From positions 1-64,000 of the forward strand of contig CAMJJG010000006.1 of NCBI GenBank assembly GCA_946406035.1: a DNA stretch of 64,000 bases, in the 5' to 3' direction. The notes beneath the pieces were generated by a model. That model was not told the DNA's origin and did no database searches. It saw only the letters and a program-made list of their open reading frames with translations. The translations under genes were made by a program, and so were the position numbers. Source of the stretch: an uncultured Prevotellaceae bacterium (GTDB lineage: Bacteria > Bacteroidota > Bacteroidia > Bacteroidales > Muribaculaceae). Shown here one piece after another: positions 26,659 to 36,217 of this stretch (positions are counted from its first letter, which is position 1; every line of letters starts with the position of its first letter).

Positions 26659-26742
26659 TTTTCAGACAACAAAAACAACTTGAACAACAATTATTTAAAA
26701 GTGTTGTTCAAGTTGTTTATTGTTGTTCAAGTTGTCTGAAAA
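26659..26742. repeat. Long inverted repeat built of 9-nt-spaced ACAAC / GTTGT units
   Basis: ACAAC at 26666, 26675, 26684; GTTGT at 26703, 26712, 26722, 26731; AACTTGAACAACA / TGTTGTTCAAGTT arms. Confidence 0.7.
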
Positions 26743-26752
26743 AGAGGGTTCA

Positions 26753-27829
26753 TCAGTGGATGGTGACCTGGGTGGCGCCGAAGCCGTACTCGCGGAAGCT
26801 CGCGTCCTGGGCGGTGCAGCGCGGGTAGCGGCGCTTGAGCTCGCTCAGCAGGTGCTGGCGCAGCTTGCCCTCGCCCTTGCCGTGGATGAAGACGATGCGC
26901 TGTCCATGCTTGGCCAGGTTGGCATCCATCACCTCGCGGAACTTGTCCATCTGGTATTCCAGGATAGCGCCAGGCGTCATGCCGTTCAGGTTGTCCATCA
27001 GCGAGCTGATGTGCAGGTCCTGGACGATGATGCCGTTGGGGTCGGCCTTCTTCTGGACGGGCTTGCGCTGCGGGCGGTCGAGGCGCTTTTTCTCCTTCAT
27101 GGCGCGCTCGAGCTCGCCGCTGTCGATGCGCATCTGGCGGGCTGGACGGTCGTTGGTGACAATCTCCACGGCGATGACAGGCACGTCAAAGTAGGGATTC
27201 TCGTGGAAGCAATGCACCTTGTAGAACTTGGTGACGTCGAGGCGCTGCTCGATGAGGGCGGGATTCTTGAGCTTGAAGCCCTTGCCCTGCTTGAATGCCA
27301 CATACTGGACGGCCACATGGGTCATGCTGTTGAGGTCGTCGTGGCCGAACTCCTCGAGTTCGACCTGGATGTTGGGCTCGACGATGCCGTGGTAGCGGGT
27401 CTGCCACTCGCCGTCGCCGTCGCCGCGGGTCATATAGGTGAAATAGAGGAAGTAGTTGCTGTCGTTGACCAGCGTGGCATAGAAGGTGGTCGTGTTCAGG
27501 TGCTTGATCTCGCGCGCCTCATATCCCAGCACTACGTTGAGCACTTCGCCCTCGGGGGTCTCCTCGATGGGCAGGGTGGGCTCGGGGACGGGTTGAGGCC
27601 TGGGTGCGGGCTTGTCGGGCTCGACCTGGCGGGTGCGGATGTCGAGCGGACGCTCATAAGCCGAGGCCTTGGTGCCTGCCTGCCCCACAACGACCAGCTC
27701 CTTCTCCAGCGCGGGGCGCTCAAAGCCGTCCTGGTCCTCTACATAGACGGTCTTGCCGTCGATTCTGGAAACTCGGCCGCCTCCCACATCGTTGAGGAAG
27801 CGCACGATATCGTTGATTTTAACGTTCAT
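26753..27829 (-). CDS. DUF2027 + Smr domain protein
   Basis: N-terminal MNVKINDIVRFLNDVGGGRVSRI; C-terminal Smr DLHISSL and FIHGKGEGKLRQHL. Confidence 0.88.
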   Translation of the reverse strand: MNVKINDIVRFLNDVGGGRVSRIDGKTVYVEDQDGFERPALEKELVVVGQAGTKASAYERPLDIRTRQVEPDKPAPRPQPVPEPTLPIEETPEGEVLNVVLGYEAREIKHLNTTTFYATLVNDSNYFLYFTYMTRGDGDGEWQTRYHGIVEPNIQVELEEFGHDDLNSMTHVAVQYVAFKQGKGFKLKNPALIEQRLDVTKFYKVHCFHENPYFDVPVIAVEIVTNDRPARQMRIDSGELERAMKEKKRLDRPQRKPVQKKADPNGIIVQDLHISSLMDNLNGMTPGAILEYQMDKFREVMDANLAKHGQRIVFIHGKGEGKLRQHLLSELKRRYPRCTAQDASFREYGFGATQVTIH

Positions 27830-27946
27830 GATGTAGTATCGTTTTTTTTTAGGCTGCGAAGTTACAAAAAATGCGGCACATGATGAAATAATGAAGGCTT
27901 TCCTTGCGTTTCATGTGAATGATAGAAACTATAAACATTAATCAAA

Positions 27947-28402
27947 ATGAAGAAGATCATATTAACATTGGCATTGATAGCTTCGTCAATGACCGTTATC
28001 GCGCAAGACGCAATTCAAGTCCCACCAGCACAGGTGAGTGAGGTTGAGGGTTTTAATCCCGCATCCAAGCGGGTCTATGCCTTGCTGTCCGGCTCACCCC
28101 AACTCTTCAGCAGCAAGGTCAAGGTGGCCATCGATTTTGGCCAGAGCACCTCATGGCTGGGAGCGATGAGCGAGTCGATGATTGTGGATGAAAACGGCAA
28201 GGAAATCAAGTTCAACTCAATGATTGACGCGATGAACTATCTGGGCCAGTTCGGCTGGAAGTTTGCACAAGCCTATGTGGTGCCTCATGGTGACAAGGGC
28301 GACATGAGTGGCACCGTTTACTGGATTCTCTACAAGGACGTTGACGATTACAGCCAGATTACCGAGGGATTTATCACCAAGCGTCAACAACGAGGGCACT
28401 AA
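27947..28402 (+). CDS. Small secreted protein, unknown function
   Basis: Signal peptide MKKIILTLALIASSMTVIAQ. Confidence 0.65.
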   Translation: MKKIILTLALIASSMTVIAQDAIQVPPAQVSEVEGFNPASKRVYALLSGSPQLFSSKVKVAIDFGQSTSWLGAMSESMIVDENGKEIKFNSMIDAMNYLGQFGWKFAQAYVVPHGDKGDMSGTVYWILYKDVDDYSQITEGFITKRQQRGH

Positions 28403-28426
28403 CCCCCGGAGCCCCCTAGAAAGTAG

Positions 28427-28473
28427 AGTTATCGCCAACTAGAATCTTTAAAAAAAGACAGTTGGCGATAACT
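28427..28473. terminator. Perfect 14-bp hairpin between convergent genes
   Basis: AGTTATCGCCAACT / AGTTGGCGATAACT. Confidence 0.65.
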
Positions 28474-28500
28474 TGTTGTTTTATAGTGTGTTGACGCTTG

Positions 28501-29640
28501 TCAATACTTGTGGTCGGTGTCGTCGAGTTCACGGGTAGTGAGACGTCGACGGTCCATCTTGTACCAGCAGTAGGCGATATAGGCCACGACAAAGGGAACG
28601 AGGATCGAGACCACACTCATCACCTTGAGGGTGAACTCGCTCGACGAGCTGTTGCGCAGCGTGAGCGAGCTCTGCACGTCGAGCAGCGACGGCAGGTAGG
28701 CGGTGTTGTTATAGCCCACGACCCAGAAGAGGGTCAACACGACCAGCACGGTACCGATGCCGGCGGGCCAGATGCCACGACGGTAGTCGGCCTTGATCAA
28801 CGACTTGCCGATGCCCAGCAACACCAGCACCACGCCAGCGAGCAGGATAACCAGAGCCCACCACATCGACAGGTAGTTCATCAGGTACTTATAGGGCACC
28901 CACTGGGCATTGCCGCTGTCGTCAACAGCCACTCCCGATGCCGTGAGGATGACCACCACCACAGCAATAAACAGGGGGACAAACACGCCAGCGTTGACTA
29001 GCAACAGGTGGCGCTGACTTGCATTCACCTCGTCATCGTCGATGTTGTTGATAAAGTAGAGCGACGCTAGCGTGCGCGCCAGGAAGAATACCATCACGCC
29101 AAACAGCAGGCATCTCCAGTTGGCGATAGCCTCGAGCCCATGATGAGGACCCCACTGCGAGATGGTCGCGGCCTGGACGTTGAGGATGTTGCTCTTGGTC
29201 ACCGTGAACTCGGCGCCAAAGAACATCGTTGCCACGGCCACGCCCAGCAACACGGGCCCCACGATGCCGTTGACGAGCAGCAGCGTGTCGTAGAACCGCG
29301 AGCCGTAGATGTTGCCCGGCTTGGAACGGTACTCATAGCTGATGGCCTGGATCACAAAACTGAACAGGATCAGCATCCACAGCCAGTAGGCACCGCCGAA
29401 ACTCGTGCTGTAAAACAGCGGGAACGAGGCAAAAAAGGCACCACCAAAGGTCACCAGCGTCGTGTAGGTCAGCTCCCACTTGCGCCCCATCGAGTTGATG
29501 AGCAACGCGCGTTTGTCGGGTTTGGCATAGTGGATGAGCATCGACTGGCCGCCCTGCACCATGAGCAGGAACACCAGCAGCGCACCCAGCACCGACATGA
29601 TGAACCACCAGTAATTCTGTAACAGATTGTATGTTGTCAT
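28501..29640 (-). CDS. cydB: Cytochrome bd ubiquinol oxidase subunit II
   Basis: Multi-TM CydB-like sequence directly downstream of cydA. Confidence 0.93.
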   Translation of the reverse strand: MTTYNLLQNYWWFIMSVLGALLVFLLMVQGGQSMLIHYAKPDKRALLINSMGRKWELTYTTLVTFGGAFFASFPLFYSTSFGGAYWLWMLILFSFVIQAISYEYRSKPGNIYGSRFYDTLLLVNGIVGPVLLGVAVATMFFGAEFTVTKSNILNVQAATISQWGPHHGLEAIANWRCLLFGVMVFFLARTLASLYFINNIDDDEVNASQRHLLLVNAGVFVPLFIAVVVVILTASGVAVDDSGNAQWVPYKYLMNYLSMWWALVILLAGVVLVLLGIGKSLIKADYRRGIWPAGIGTVLVVLTLFWVVGYNNTAYLPSLLDVQSSLTLRNSSSSEFTLKVMSVVSILVPFVVAYIAYCWYKMDRRRLTTRELDDTDHKY

Positions 29641-29655
29641 GATTTGGGCCCTCCT

Positions 29656-31239
29656 TTACTTTTTGTCATTATCAATGTCTAAATCGGTGAGCGATTTCTT
29701 GGAAATCTGCTTGCAGATGATGCTCACGTCGGCAATGAGCAATGCGGTGAACACCACGGCAAAGATCCAGAAAGTCGTCTGCACATAACCCGCACTCAGG
29801 TCACTGATGGCCACCTTGTTGGGCATCAGATCCTGGATGGTCCACGGCTGGCGTCCAACCTCGGCAACAACCCAGCCGCTCGCGCTGCACAGGTAGGTCA
29901 AGGGCATGGTGATAATGGCCAGGATGTACCACCAGCGAGCCCACTTGGCCTGGTTGAGAATCTGCGGTTTATAGACGAATAGCAGCGCCAACAGCAGGAA
30001 CAGGAGCAGGTAACCACCCACGGTCACCATGAAGTGGAACGTGTAGAACGTCAACGGCACGTTGGGGACCGCCTCCTCGGGCTTGTCGAGATAGGCGTAG
30101 CCAAAGTGCTTAAAGTCGGCATTGATGGCAGCTTTCAGGCTGTCGGTCAACATGGTGTTGCCACCGTTCATCACAGCGCTGTATTGTGCCATCATCTCCT
30201 GTAGTTGGTGTCCGCGTTTCATGCGTTCGGCATAGGGGACGGTGTTGATCTCGTTACCCTCGTTGTCATAGGTCACCCCATTGATGATATCCTCGATTCC
30301 GGGGACAAAAGCCTTGAAATCATGGGTGGCGAGGAACGACAGCCCATAGGGGATGCTGATGTCGAACAGATAAGGATCCTTGTCGTCAAAGGGCTGCTTG
30401 CCGGGGTTGAGGATACCAAAGGCCACGATCGACTGCCCGTGGTTGCCCTTGTACAAACCCTCCATCGCGGCCAGCTTCATGGGCTGATACTTGGCCACGG
30501 TGATGGCACTCGTGTCGCCGGTGATCATGGTGAGCACGATGCCAATGACGCCCACCCACGCGCCCACCTTGAGGCTGCGCTGGCAATGATCATAGTTGCG
30601 CTTCTTGAGCAGCATCCAGCCGCAAACGCCACACACAAAAGCCCCACCCAGCGTCCACGCGCTGAGCACGGTGTGGAAAAACTTGCTCACCGCCATGGGC
30701 GACAGTGCCACGGCGGCAAAACTGGTCATCTCGTTGCGCATGGTGGCAGGATTGAACTCGCAACCCGTGGGGTACTGCATCCACGCGTTGGCCACAAGAA
30801 TCCACAGGGCCGACAGGCTGGCGCCGATGGCAGTCAGCCACGTCGAGGCGAGGTGGAACTTGGGACTCACCTTTTTCCAGCCGAAGAACATCACCGCGAT
30901 GAACGTCGATTCCATAAAGAAGGCCAAAATGCCCTCAACGGCCAGCGGGGCACCAAAGATGTCGCCCACAAACCAGCTGTAGTTGGACCAGTTGGTGCCG
31001 AACTCAAACTCCAGGATGATGCCCGTGGCCACACCAATGGCGAAGTTCACGCCGAAGATTGTCATCCAGAACTTGGTCGTTGCCAGCCACTTCTCGCTGC
31101 GCGTGCGATAATAGATGGTCTCCATAACGGCGATGATGATGCCCAGGCCCAGTGTTAATGGCACAAAGAGCCAATGGTAAATCGCCGTCAGCGCAAATTG
31201 CGCTCGCGACCAGTCAACAACATTAGTTAATTCTTCCAT
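29656..31239 (-). CDS. cydA: Cytochrome bd ubiquinol oxidase subunit I
   Basis: VDWSRAQFALTAIYHWLFVPLTLGLG; GWVVAEVGRQPWTIQDLMP. Confidence 0.96.
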   Translation of the reverse strand: MEELTNVVDWSRAQFALTAIYHWLFVPLTLGLGIIIAVMETIYYRTRSEKWLATTKFWMTIFGVNFAIGVATGIILEFEFGTNWSNYSWFVGDIFGAPLAVEGILAFFMESTFIAVMFFGWKKVSPKFHLASTWLTAIGASLSALWILVANAWMQYPTGCEFNPATMRNEMTSFAAVALSPMAVSKFFHTVLSAWTLGGAFVCGVCGWMLLKKRNYDHCQRSLKVGAWVGVIGIVLTMITGDTSAITVAKYQPMKLAAMEGLYKGNHGQSIVAFGILNPGKQPFDDKDPYLFDISIPYGLSFLATHDFKAFVPGIEDIINGVTYDNEGNEINTVPYAERMKRGHQLQEMMAQYSAVMNGGNTMLTDSLKAAINADFKHFGYAYLDKPEEAVPNVPLTFYTFHFMVTVGGYLLLFLLLALLFVYKPQILNQAKWARWWYILAIITMPLTYLCSASGWVVAEVGRQPWTIQDLMPNKVAISDLSAGYVQTTFWIFAVVFTALLIADVSIICKQISKKSLTDLDIDNDKK

Positions 31240-31294
31240 AATCAGATTTATTTATAGTTTATACTTGTCGTCGTTGAGTTTTCTTAGGGGGGCG

Positions 31295-31316
31295 GGCTGA
31301 CCGTTAGCGGTCAGCC
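31295..31316 (-). promoter_or_regulatory. Perfect 9-bp hairpin carrying the DUF4492 stop codon in/next to its loop
   Basis: GGCTGACCG-TTAG-CGGTCAGCC; TAA stop at 31306-31304 on the minus strand; no T run. Confidence 0.5.
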
Positions 31317-31537
31317 AGTTGCTGACGCACGTACTCGGTCTTCTCCTGCTCGGTGTCACACTTGCTGTTCAGGAAATTGGGAAAGAACAGTATCTTGATG
31401 ATGACAAAGAAGATAAACAACTTGATGCCGATAATGAGCCACAGGGTCTTGCCTACAGTCATGCTGCGAAAGCCATCGTAGTAGAGATGGAATGCGCGCC
31501 ACCAGAAACCGTGGGAGTCGTCTTGATTCTTGCTCAT
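31304..31537 (-). CDS. DUF4492 small membrane protein in the cyd operon
   Basis: 77 aa, one TM, upstream of cydA as in other Bacteroidetes. Confidence 0.85.
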   Translation of the reverse strand: MSKNQDDSHGFWWRAFHLYYDGFRSMTVGKTLWLIIGIKLFIFFVIIKILFFPNFLNSKCDTEQEKTEYVRQQLADR

Positions 31538-31615
31538 GGTTTTGAAAAGAGGAATCGGTTAAACAATTCACAAAGATAAAGATAAAAATCTAATTTCCAA
31601 AACAATCGGCCTTTT

Positions 31616-31647
31616 TTTGACCAAAAGCGGGAAAAAGTGTACCTTTG
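31616..31647 (+). promoter_or_regulatory. prmC promoter TTTG-N20-TACCTTTG
   Basis: TTTG 31616-31619, TACCTTTG 31640-31647; implies the start is 31665, not the ORF-track 31617. Confidence 0.7.
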
Positions 31648-31664
31648 CAAGAAAAGTCAAGATT

Positions 31665-32504
31665 ATGATACTCAAGCAAGCAATTGAACAACTCAAGAGC
31701 GGACTCGCGGGTGTTGCCGAGCCAGCCGAGGTACAGGCGATGATACGCGTTGTGTGTGAAGATGTTTTCAACTATGACCAGGTCGATATGGCCCTGCGTC
31801 AGGACAGTGAATTGCCCGATTTCGCGCCCCAGCGCGTCGAGGACATCATCGCGCGCCTGCGTCGTCACGAGCCGTTGCAGTATATTGTGGGCAGTGCACG
31901 GTTTCACGGCCACCGCTTCAAGGTAACCCCCGCCGTGCTCATTCCGCGGCCCGAGACCGAGCAACTGGTTGACCTCATTATCGACGAGAATCCCGGCAGC
32001 GACCTGCGTGTCCTGGACATGGGCACGGGCAGTGGATGCATCGCCATCTCGCTGGCCAGGGCACTGAAATTTGCTACAGTTGACGCGCTCGACGTCTCGC
32101 GCGATGCCCTGGCGGTTGCTCGAGAGAACGCCGCTGCGCTCAAGGTCAAGGTGCGCCTGTTTGAGAGCGACATGCTAGCGCCCCAGCCGCCGGCCACCTA
32201 TGATATCATCGTGAGCAACCCTCCCTACATCTGCTGGAGTGAGCGCGAGACGATGGATAGCAATGTCAAGGACTATGAGCCGAGTGCGGCGCTGTTTGTC
32301 CCCGACAATGACCCGTTGATGTTTTACAAGGCTATCGCGGCCTATGCCGCCCAGTCGCTGGGGCCTGGCGGCCGGTTGTATCTTGAGATCAATCAGCGCT
32401 TTGCCAATGAGATGAGGCGCCTGCTCGATGAGAACGGCTTTAACGATGTGCGCATCATCGATGACAGCTACGGCAAGCCGCGCTTTGCTGCTGCCAGAAC
32501 ATAA
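31665..32504 (+). CDS. prmC: Release factor glutamine methyltransferase
   Basis: LDMGTGSGCIAISLA, VSNPPYI. Confidence 0.93.
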   Translation: MILKQAIEQLKSGLAGVAEPAEVQAMIRVVCEDVFNYDQVDMALRQDSELPDFAPQRVEDIIARLRRHEPLQYIVGSARFHGHRFKVTPAVLIPRPETEQLVDLIIDENPGSDLRVLDMGTGSGCIAISLARALKFATVDALDVSRDALAVARENAAALKVKVRLFESDMLAPQPPATYDIIVSNPPYICWSERETMDSNVKDYEPSAALFVPDNDPLMFYKAIAAYAAQSLGPGGRLYLEINQRFANEMRRLLDENGFNDVRIIDDSYGKPRFAAART

Positions 32505-32575
32505 CAATACATGCATCTCACTGATTTTTATAAAAGAATGCTGATGCTATACGTCACAATTGGCGCAATTGGTAG

Positions 32576-33619
32576 TTGATGATGATTGACGAGAAATACA
32601 TGTGGCGCGCCTTGCAGTTGGCTCGCTTGGGAGCAGGACACACGTCACCCAACCCGATGGTGGGTGCTGTGATTGTCGGGCCCGATGGCGTGATCATTGG
32701 CGAGGGATGGCATCGCCGGTGTGGCCAGGCCCATGCCGAGGTTAATGCAGTGGCCAGCGTCGCCGACGCCACGCGATTGAGTAGCAGCACCCTGTATGTC
32801 ACTCTCGAGCCTTGCTCCCACTACGGCAAGACGCCGCCCTGTGCCAACCTGATTATCGAGCGTGGTATTCGGCGGGTGGTGGTCGGTACACTCGACCCGT
32901 TTGTCAAGGTGGCAGGACGGGGTGTGAGACTGTTGCAAGAGGCTGGGGTAGAGGTGACTGTTGGCGTTCTCGAGCAGCAGTGCCGTGAGTTGAACCGACG
33001 CTTTATCACCGCCCACACGACGGGTCGCCCGTGGGTGCAGCTCAAGTGGGCTCAGACGGCCGATGGCTTTATCGGCCTACCGCCCGAGGATGGCGAGAAC
33101 CCCCTGCACATGTCCACTCCAGTGACAATGCGGCTGATGCACCGTGAGCGATCGCTGTGTGACGCGATTGTCGTTGGTGCCGCCACAGCCCGCATCGACA
33201 ATCCCTCGTTGACGACCCGCTACTGGCCTGGCCACTCACCGTTGCGGGTGGTTTTGTCACATGAATTGTCGATTCCCGGCAACCTCAAGCTCTTGAACGA
33301 CGGTCACAACAGCATTGTCTATAACAGGGTAAAAAGCGATGTGCAAGGAGCCGTCGAGTATGTCAAAATTGAGACCACCGCTCCCCAGGCCTGGCTTGAG
33401 GACCTTTACCGCCGTGGCGTCACCAGCGTGATGGTCGAGGGTGGAGCCCAGGTGCTGCGGCAGCTCATCGGTGAAGGTCTGTGGGACGAGGCTCGTATCG
33501 AGGTCAGCCAGCGCAGGGCAAGCCATGGCGTCCCTGCCCCCGCCATCGACGGAGTGATCCACTCCCGTGTCGTGATCGACGGCAACATGATAACCACCCT
33601 GAGACGCATCAGCTTATAG
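32576..33619 (+). CDS. ribD: Bifunctional riboflavin deaminase/reductase
   Basis: SPNPMVGAVIVGPDGVIIGEGWH, HAEVNAV, TLEPCSHYGKTPPC. Confidence 0.95.
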   Translation: MMMIDEKYMWRALQLARLGAGHTSPNPMVGAVIVGPDGVIIGEGWHRRCGQAHAEVNAVASVADATRLSSSTLYVTLEPCSHYGKTPPCANLIIERGIRRVVVGTLDPFVKVAGRGVRLLQEAGVEVTVGVLEQQCRELNRRFITAHTTGRPWVQLKWAQTADGFIGLPPEDGENPLHMSTPVTMRLMHRERSLCDAIVVGAATARIDNPSLTTRYWPGHSPLRVVLSHELSIPGNLKLLNDGHNSIVYNRVKSDVQGAVEYVKIETTAPQAWLEDLYRRGVTSVMVEGGAQVLRQLIGEGLWDEARIEVSQRRASHGVPAPAIDGVIHSRVVIDGNMITTLRRISL

Positions 33620-33999
33620 CCACTTGGCACCGCGCCGCTAAGATATTGTTTAGTGTTTTCCTGATTTTAGCTCTGGGCGATAAAGTAAATAAAGGGTCCC
33701 CAATAATATCTGTCTCATTAACAACACGATGGTCGGGAAATCATAGCGCCTGCGGGCGTGAGGTTTTGCGTCGCGCCGATTTACGGGACTGCTACTCTAG
33801 AGCGAGGGTGCGTTAAAAAGGTGTAAAATCGGCGATTTATCGTTTATTATCTTTAACGGTTGTATTCCGTATGGCTGTGTTGTACTATCTTTACACCCCA
33901 AAAATGGTGGTCGTGGACATTAATTATAGGGAAAAACCCCTGTATGACCGAATTTTTTTGTAATTTTGCCGTTTGTATAAAAAGAACTGTAAAACGATA

Positions 34000-35505
34000 A
34001 TGACGAATAAAACGCTATTATACTCAATGCTGGTGATGTGTGTGATGATCACAACGTTGCCCATGCTCATGTCATGTAACAAGGATAAAGATGATGATGA
34101 CAGCACGGTCTATTCCTACAGTACCAGCGAGCAAACAACCCTGATTACCGCATTTGGACTCCAGGCCGATGCCGATGTGCTGGCCAGTTTGGACTCGGTG
34201 CATTTCACCATCGATTATGATAACGGATTGATTTATAATGCCGACTCGCTGCCCGTGGGGACCGACATCTCGAAGCTGAAGGTGACCGTCAAGTTCCTGA
34301 ATACGGTCAGTTCGGCGGTATTTAAGATCACTGGCGCTACCGAGCAGGCCGACACGAGCATCAACTACACGACCTCGATGACCCAAGCGCTGGATTTCAC
34401 CGGCAAGACGATACTCACGGTCACCTCGGTAGATAATTCTTGTGTCAAGGACTATGAAGTCAAGGTGCTGGTGCACAAAGTGACGCCCGACACCCTCATC
34501 TGGGACGAGTCATGGCGTCGTGACCTGCCTGGCTACCGCCATAGCGCCATCGGCCACAAGGCAGTGAAGCAAGGCGACACCTATCGCATCATGAACTATA
34601 ATAGCGCCCAAGAGTGCTACCTGTTCACCGCATCGGCTCCCAACCAGCCCACGTGGGACAAGCAATGGGTCAATCTGCCTTTTATCCCTCAGATTCCGTC
34701 TCTCACGGCAACCGATGCTGCCCTGTACATGCTGGATGCAGACGGTGTCCTCTATACCTCGGCCGATGGTCTGTCGTGGAATGGCTGTGGCGTGACGTGG
34801 TACAGCATGCTTGGCGCCTATAATGATTGCGTGCTGGGCATTGTGCGTGGCGATGACGGTTACTATTACGACCAGTATCCCCGTAGCGAGGACTTTGTTG
34901 CGACCCGGGTCGATGACAGTTTCCCCGTCAGCCATTCGTCTGACATGATTGTGACCAATAACACCTGGACTGTCTCCCAGCAGGCGATGATAGTCGGTGG
35001 CCTGGATAGCCAGGGACGCGCGGTGAGCGACGTGTGGGGTTTTGACGGCAGCAAGTGGGGTAAAATCAACAACGTCCACAGCACCGTGCTGCCGGCCTTG
35101 ACCGATGCCACCCTGTTTGCCTATTACACCTACAAGCCCGTTAGCGGCATCCGCCGTTACGCGCTGCAAGAGACATGGTATGTCATGGGCGGCAAACTCG
35201 CCGACGGCACCCTCAATGGCAATATCTATCTGTCCAGCACCCAGGGTATTACCTGGTATAAGAGTGATTCCACCATCGTTCAACCCGGTTTCATGCCCAA
35301 GTTCTATGGCGCCCAGGCATTTGTCAACATCGAGACCCTCACAGCCGCCAGCGGCAACTATCTTCCTCGCCGCATTCAGTCCCAGGTCACCTCGTGGGAG
35401 TGTCCTTACATCTACCTGTTTGGCGGTTATAACGACCAGGATGCGTTGTTGCCCTATGTGTGGCGTGGCGTATACAACCGCATGACCAATTATCCGGTTT
35501 ACTGA
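34000..35505 (+). CDS. DUF6242-like lipoprotein (Kelch-like propeller)
   Basis: Start refined to MTNKTLLYS; lipobox LMSCNKD; repeats such as AMIVGGLDSQGRAVSDVWGFDGSKW. Confidence 0.75.
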   Translation: MTNKTLLYSMLVMCVMITTLPMLMSCNKDKDDDDSTVYSYSTSEQTTLITAFGLQADADVLASLDSVHFTIDYDNGLIYNADSLPVGTDISKLKVTVKFLNTVSSAVFKITGATEQADTSINYTTSMTQALDFTGKTILTVTSVDNSCVKDYEVKVLVHKVTPDTLIWDESWRRDLPGYRHSAIGHKAVKQGDTYRIMNYNSAQECYLFTASAPNQPTWDKQWVNLPFIPQIPSLTATDAALYMLDADGVLYTSADGLSWNGCGVTWYSMLGAYNDCVLGIVRGDDGYYYDQYPRSEDFVATRVDDSFPVSHSSDMIVTNNTWTVSQQAMIVGGLDSQGRAVSDVWGFDGSKWGKINNVHSTVLPALTDATLFAYYTYKPVSGIRRYALQETWYVMGGKLADGTLNGNIYLSSTQGITWYKSDSTIVQPGFMPKFYGAQAFVNIETLTAASGNYLPRRIQSQVTSWECPYIYLFGGYNDQDALLPYVWRGVYNRMTNYPVY

Positions 35506-35536
35506 TTCTGACTCCCGGGAGTGTTTATACAACAAG

Positions 35537-36208
35537 ATGATGAAAAAAACAGTGTTCATAGTCCTGTCCATGCTGCTGGTTGCCATGACGGCAACGGCAC
35601 AGCAGTACAAGTATGAGACGGGAGGTACACTCGGTGTCTCGGGATACCTGGGTGACGTGAACAATAGCAACCTGTTTAGGCATCCCGGCATTACGGGGGG
35701 CGGGTTGTTCCGTTATATCCACAATAGCCGCTGGGCCTTCAAGGCCAACTTGAATTATGCCAGCATCAGCGGCAACAGCAAGGATATCGAGCTGCAGTTC
35801 CCCGAGCAGGAGCAATTCAGCTTCTCGTCGAGCCTTATCGATCTGGGTCTCACTGCCGAGTTCAATTTCCTGAACTATGGTCGCGGCCCCCTTTACAAGA
35901 AGTACAAGCCCATCACGCCCTACATGGTCGCCGGCGTGGGATTTGTATTTGCCATCAGCAACGGGCACAACCAGGCTTCATTCACGGTACCCATCGGCAT
36001 CGGTGTGAAGTATAAATACAAGGACAGGTTGAACCTGGGCTTTGAATTCACGATGCGCAAGGAGTTCAGCGACCGCATCGACGGATTGAGCGACCTGTTT
36101 GGCATCAAGCACTCGTTTGCCAAGAATACCGACTGGTACTCGTTTGCCTCATTCTCGGTAACCTATGAGTTCGGCAAGCGGTGCATTAAGTGTAACTATA
36201 TAGAATAA
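35537..36208 (+). CDS. DUF6089-like outer-membrane beta-barrel protein
   Basis: Signal peptide; GGTLGVSGYLGDVNNSNLFRH; immediately upstream of uppS-bamA. Confidence 0.8.
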   Translation: MMKKTVFIVLSMLLVAMTATAQQYKYETGGTLGVSGYLGDVNNSNLFRHPGITGGGLFRYIHNSRWAFKANLNYASISGNSKDIELQFPEQEQFSFSSSLIDLGLTAEFNFLNYGRGPLYKKYKPITPYMVAGVGFVFAISNGHNQASFTVPIGIGVKYKYKDRLNLGFEFTMRKEFSDRIDGLSDLFGIKHSFAKNTDWYSFASFSVTYEFGKRCIKCNYIE

Positions 36209-36217
36209 ATTATCGTC

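Noticed and set aside
5546-26742. 9-nt arrays interpreted as CRISPR
   Set aside because: Units are only 9 nt, degenerate, without spacers of uniform length and with no cas genes nearby.
31617-31664. Upstream 16 codons of the prmC ORF in the supplied track
   Set aside because: Contains the TTTG-N20-TACCTTTG promoter; the real start is the ATG at 31665.
33481-33816. 111-aa ORF after ribD
   Set aside because: Begins inside ribD out of frame and runs into a structured gap; no coding signature.
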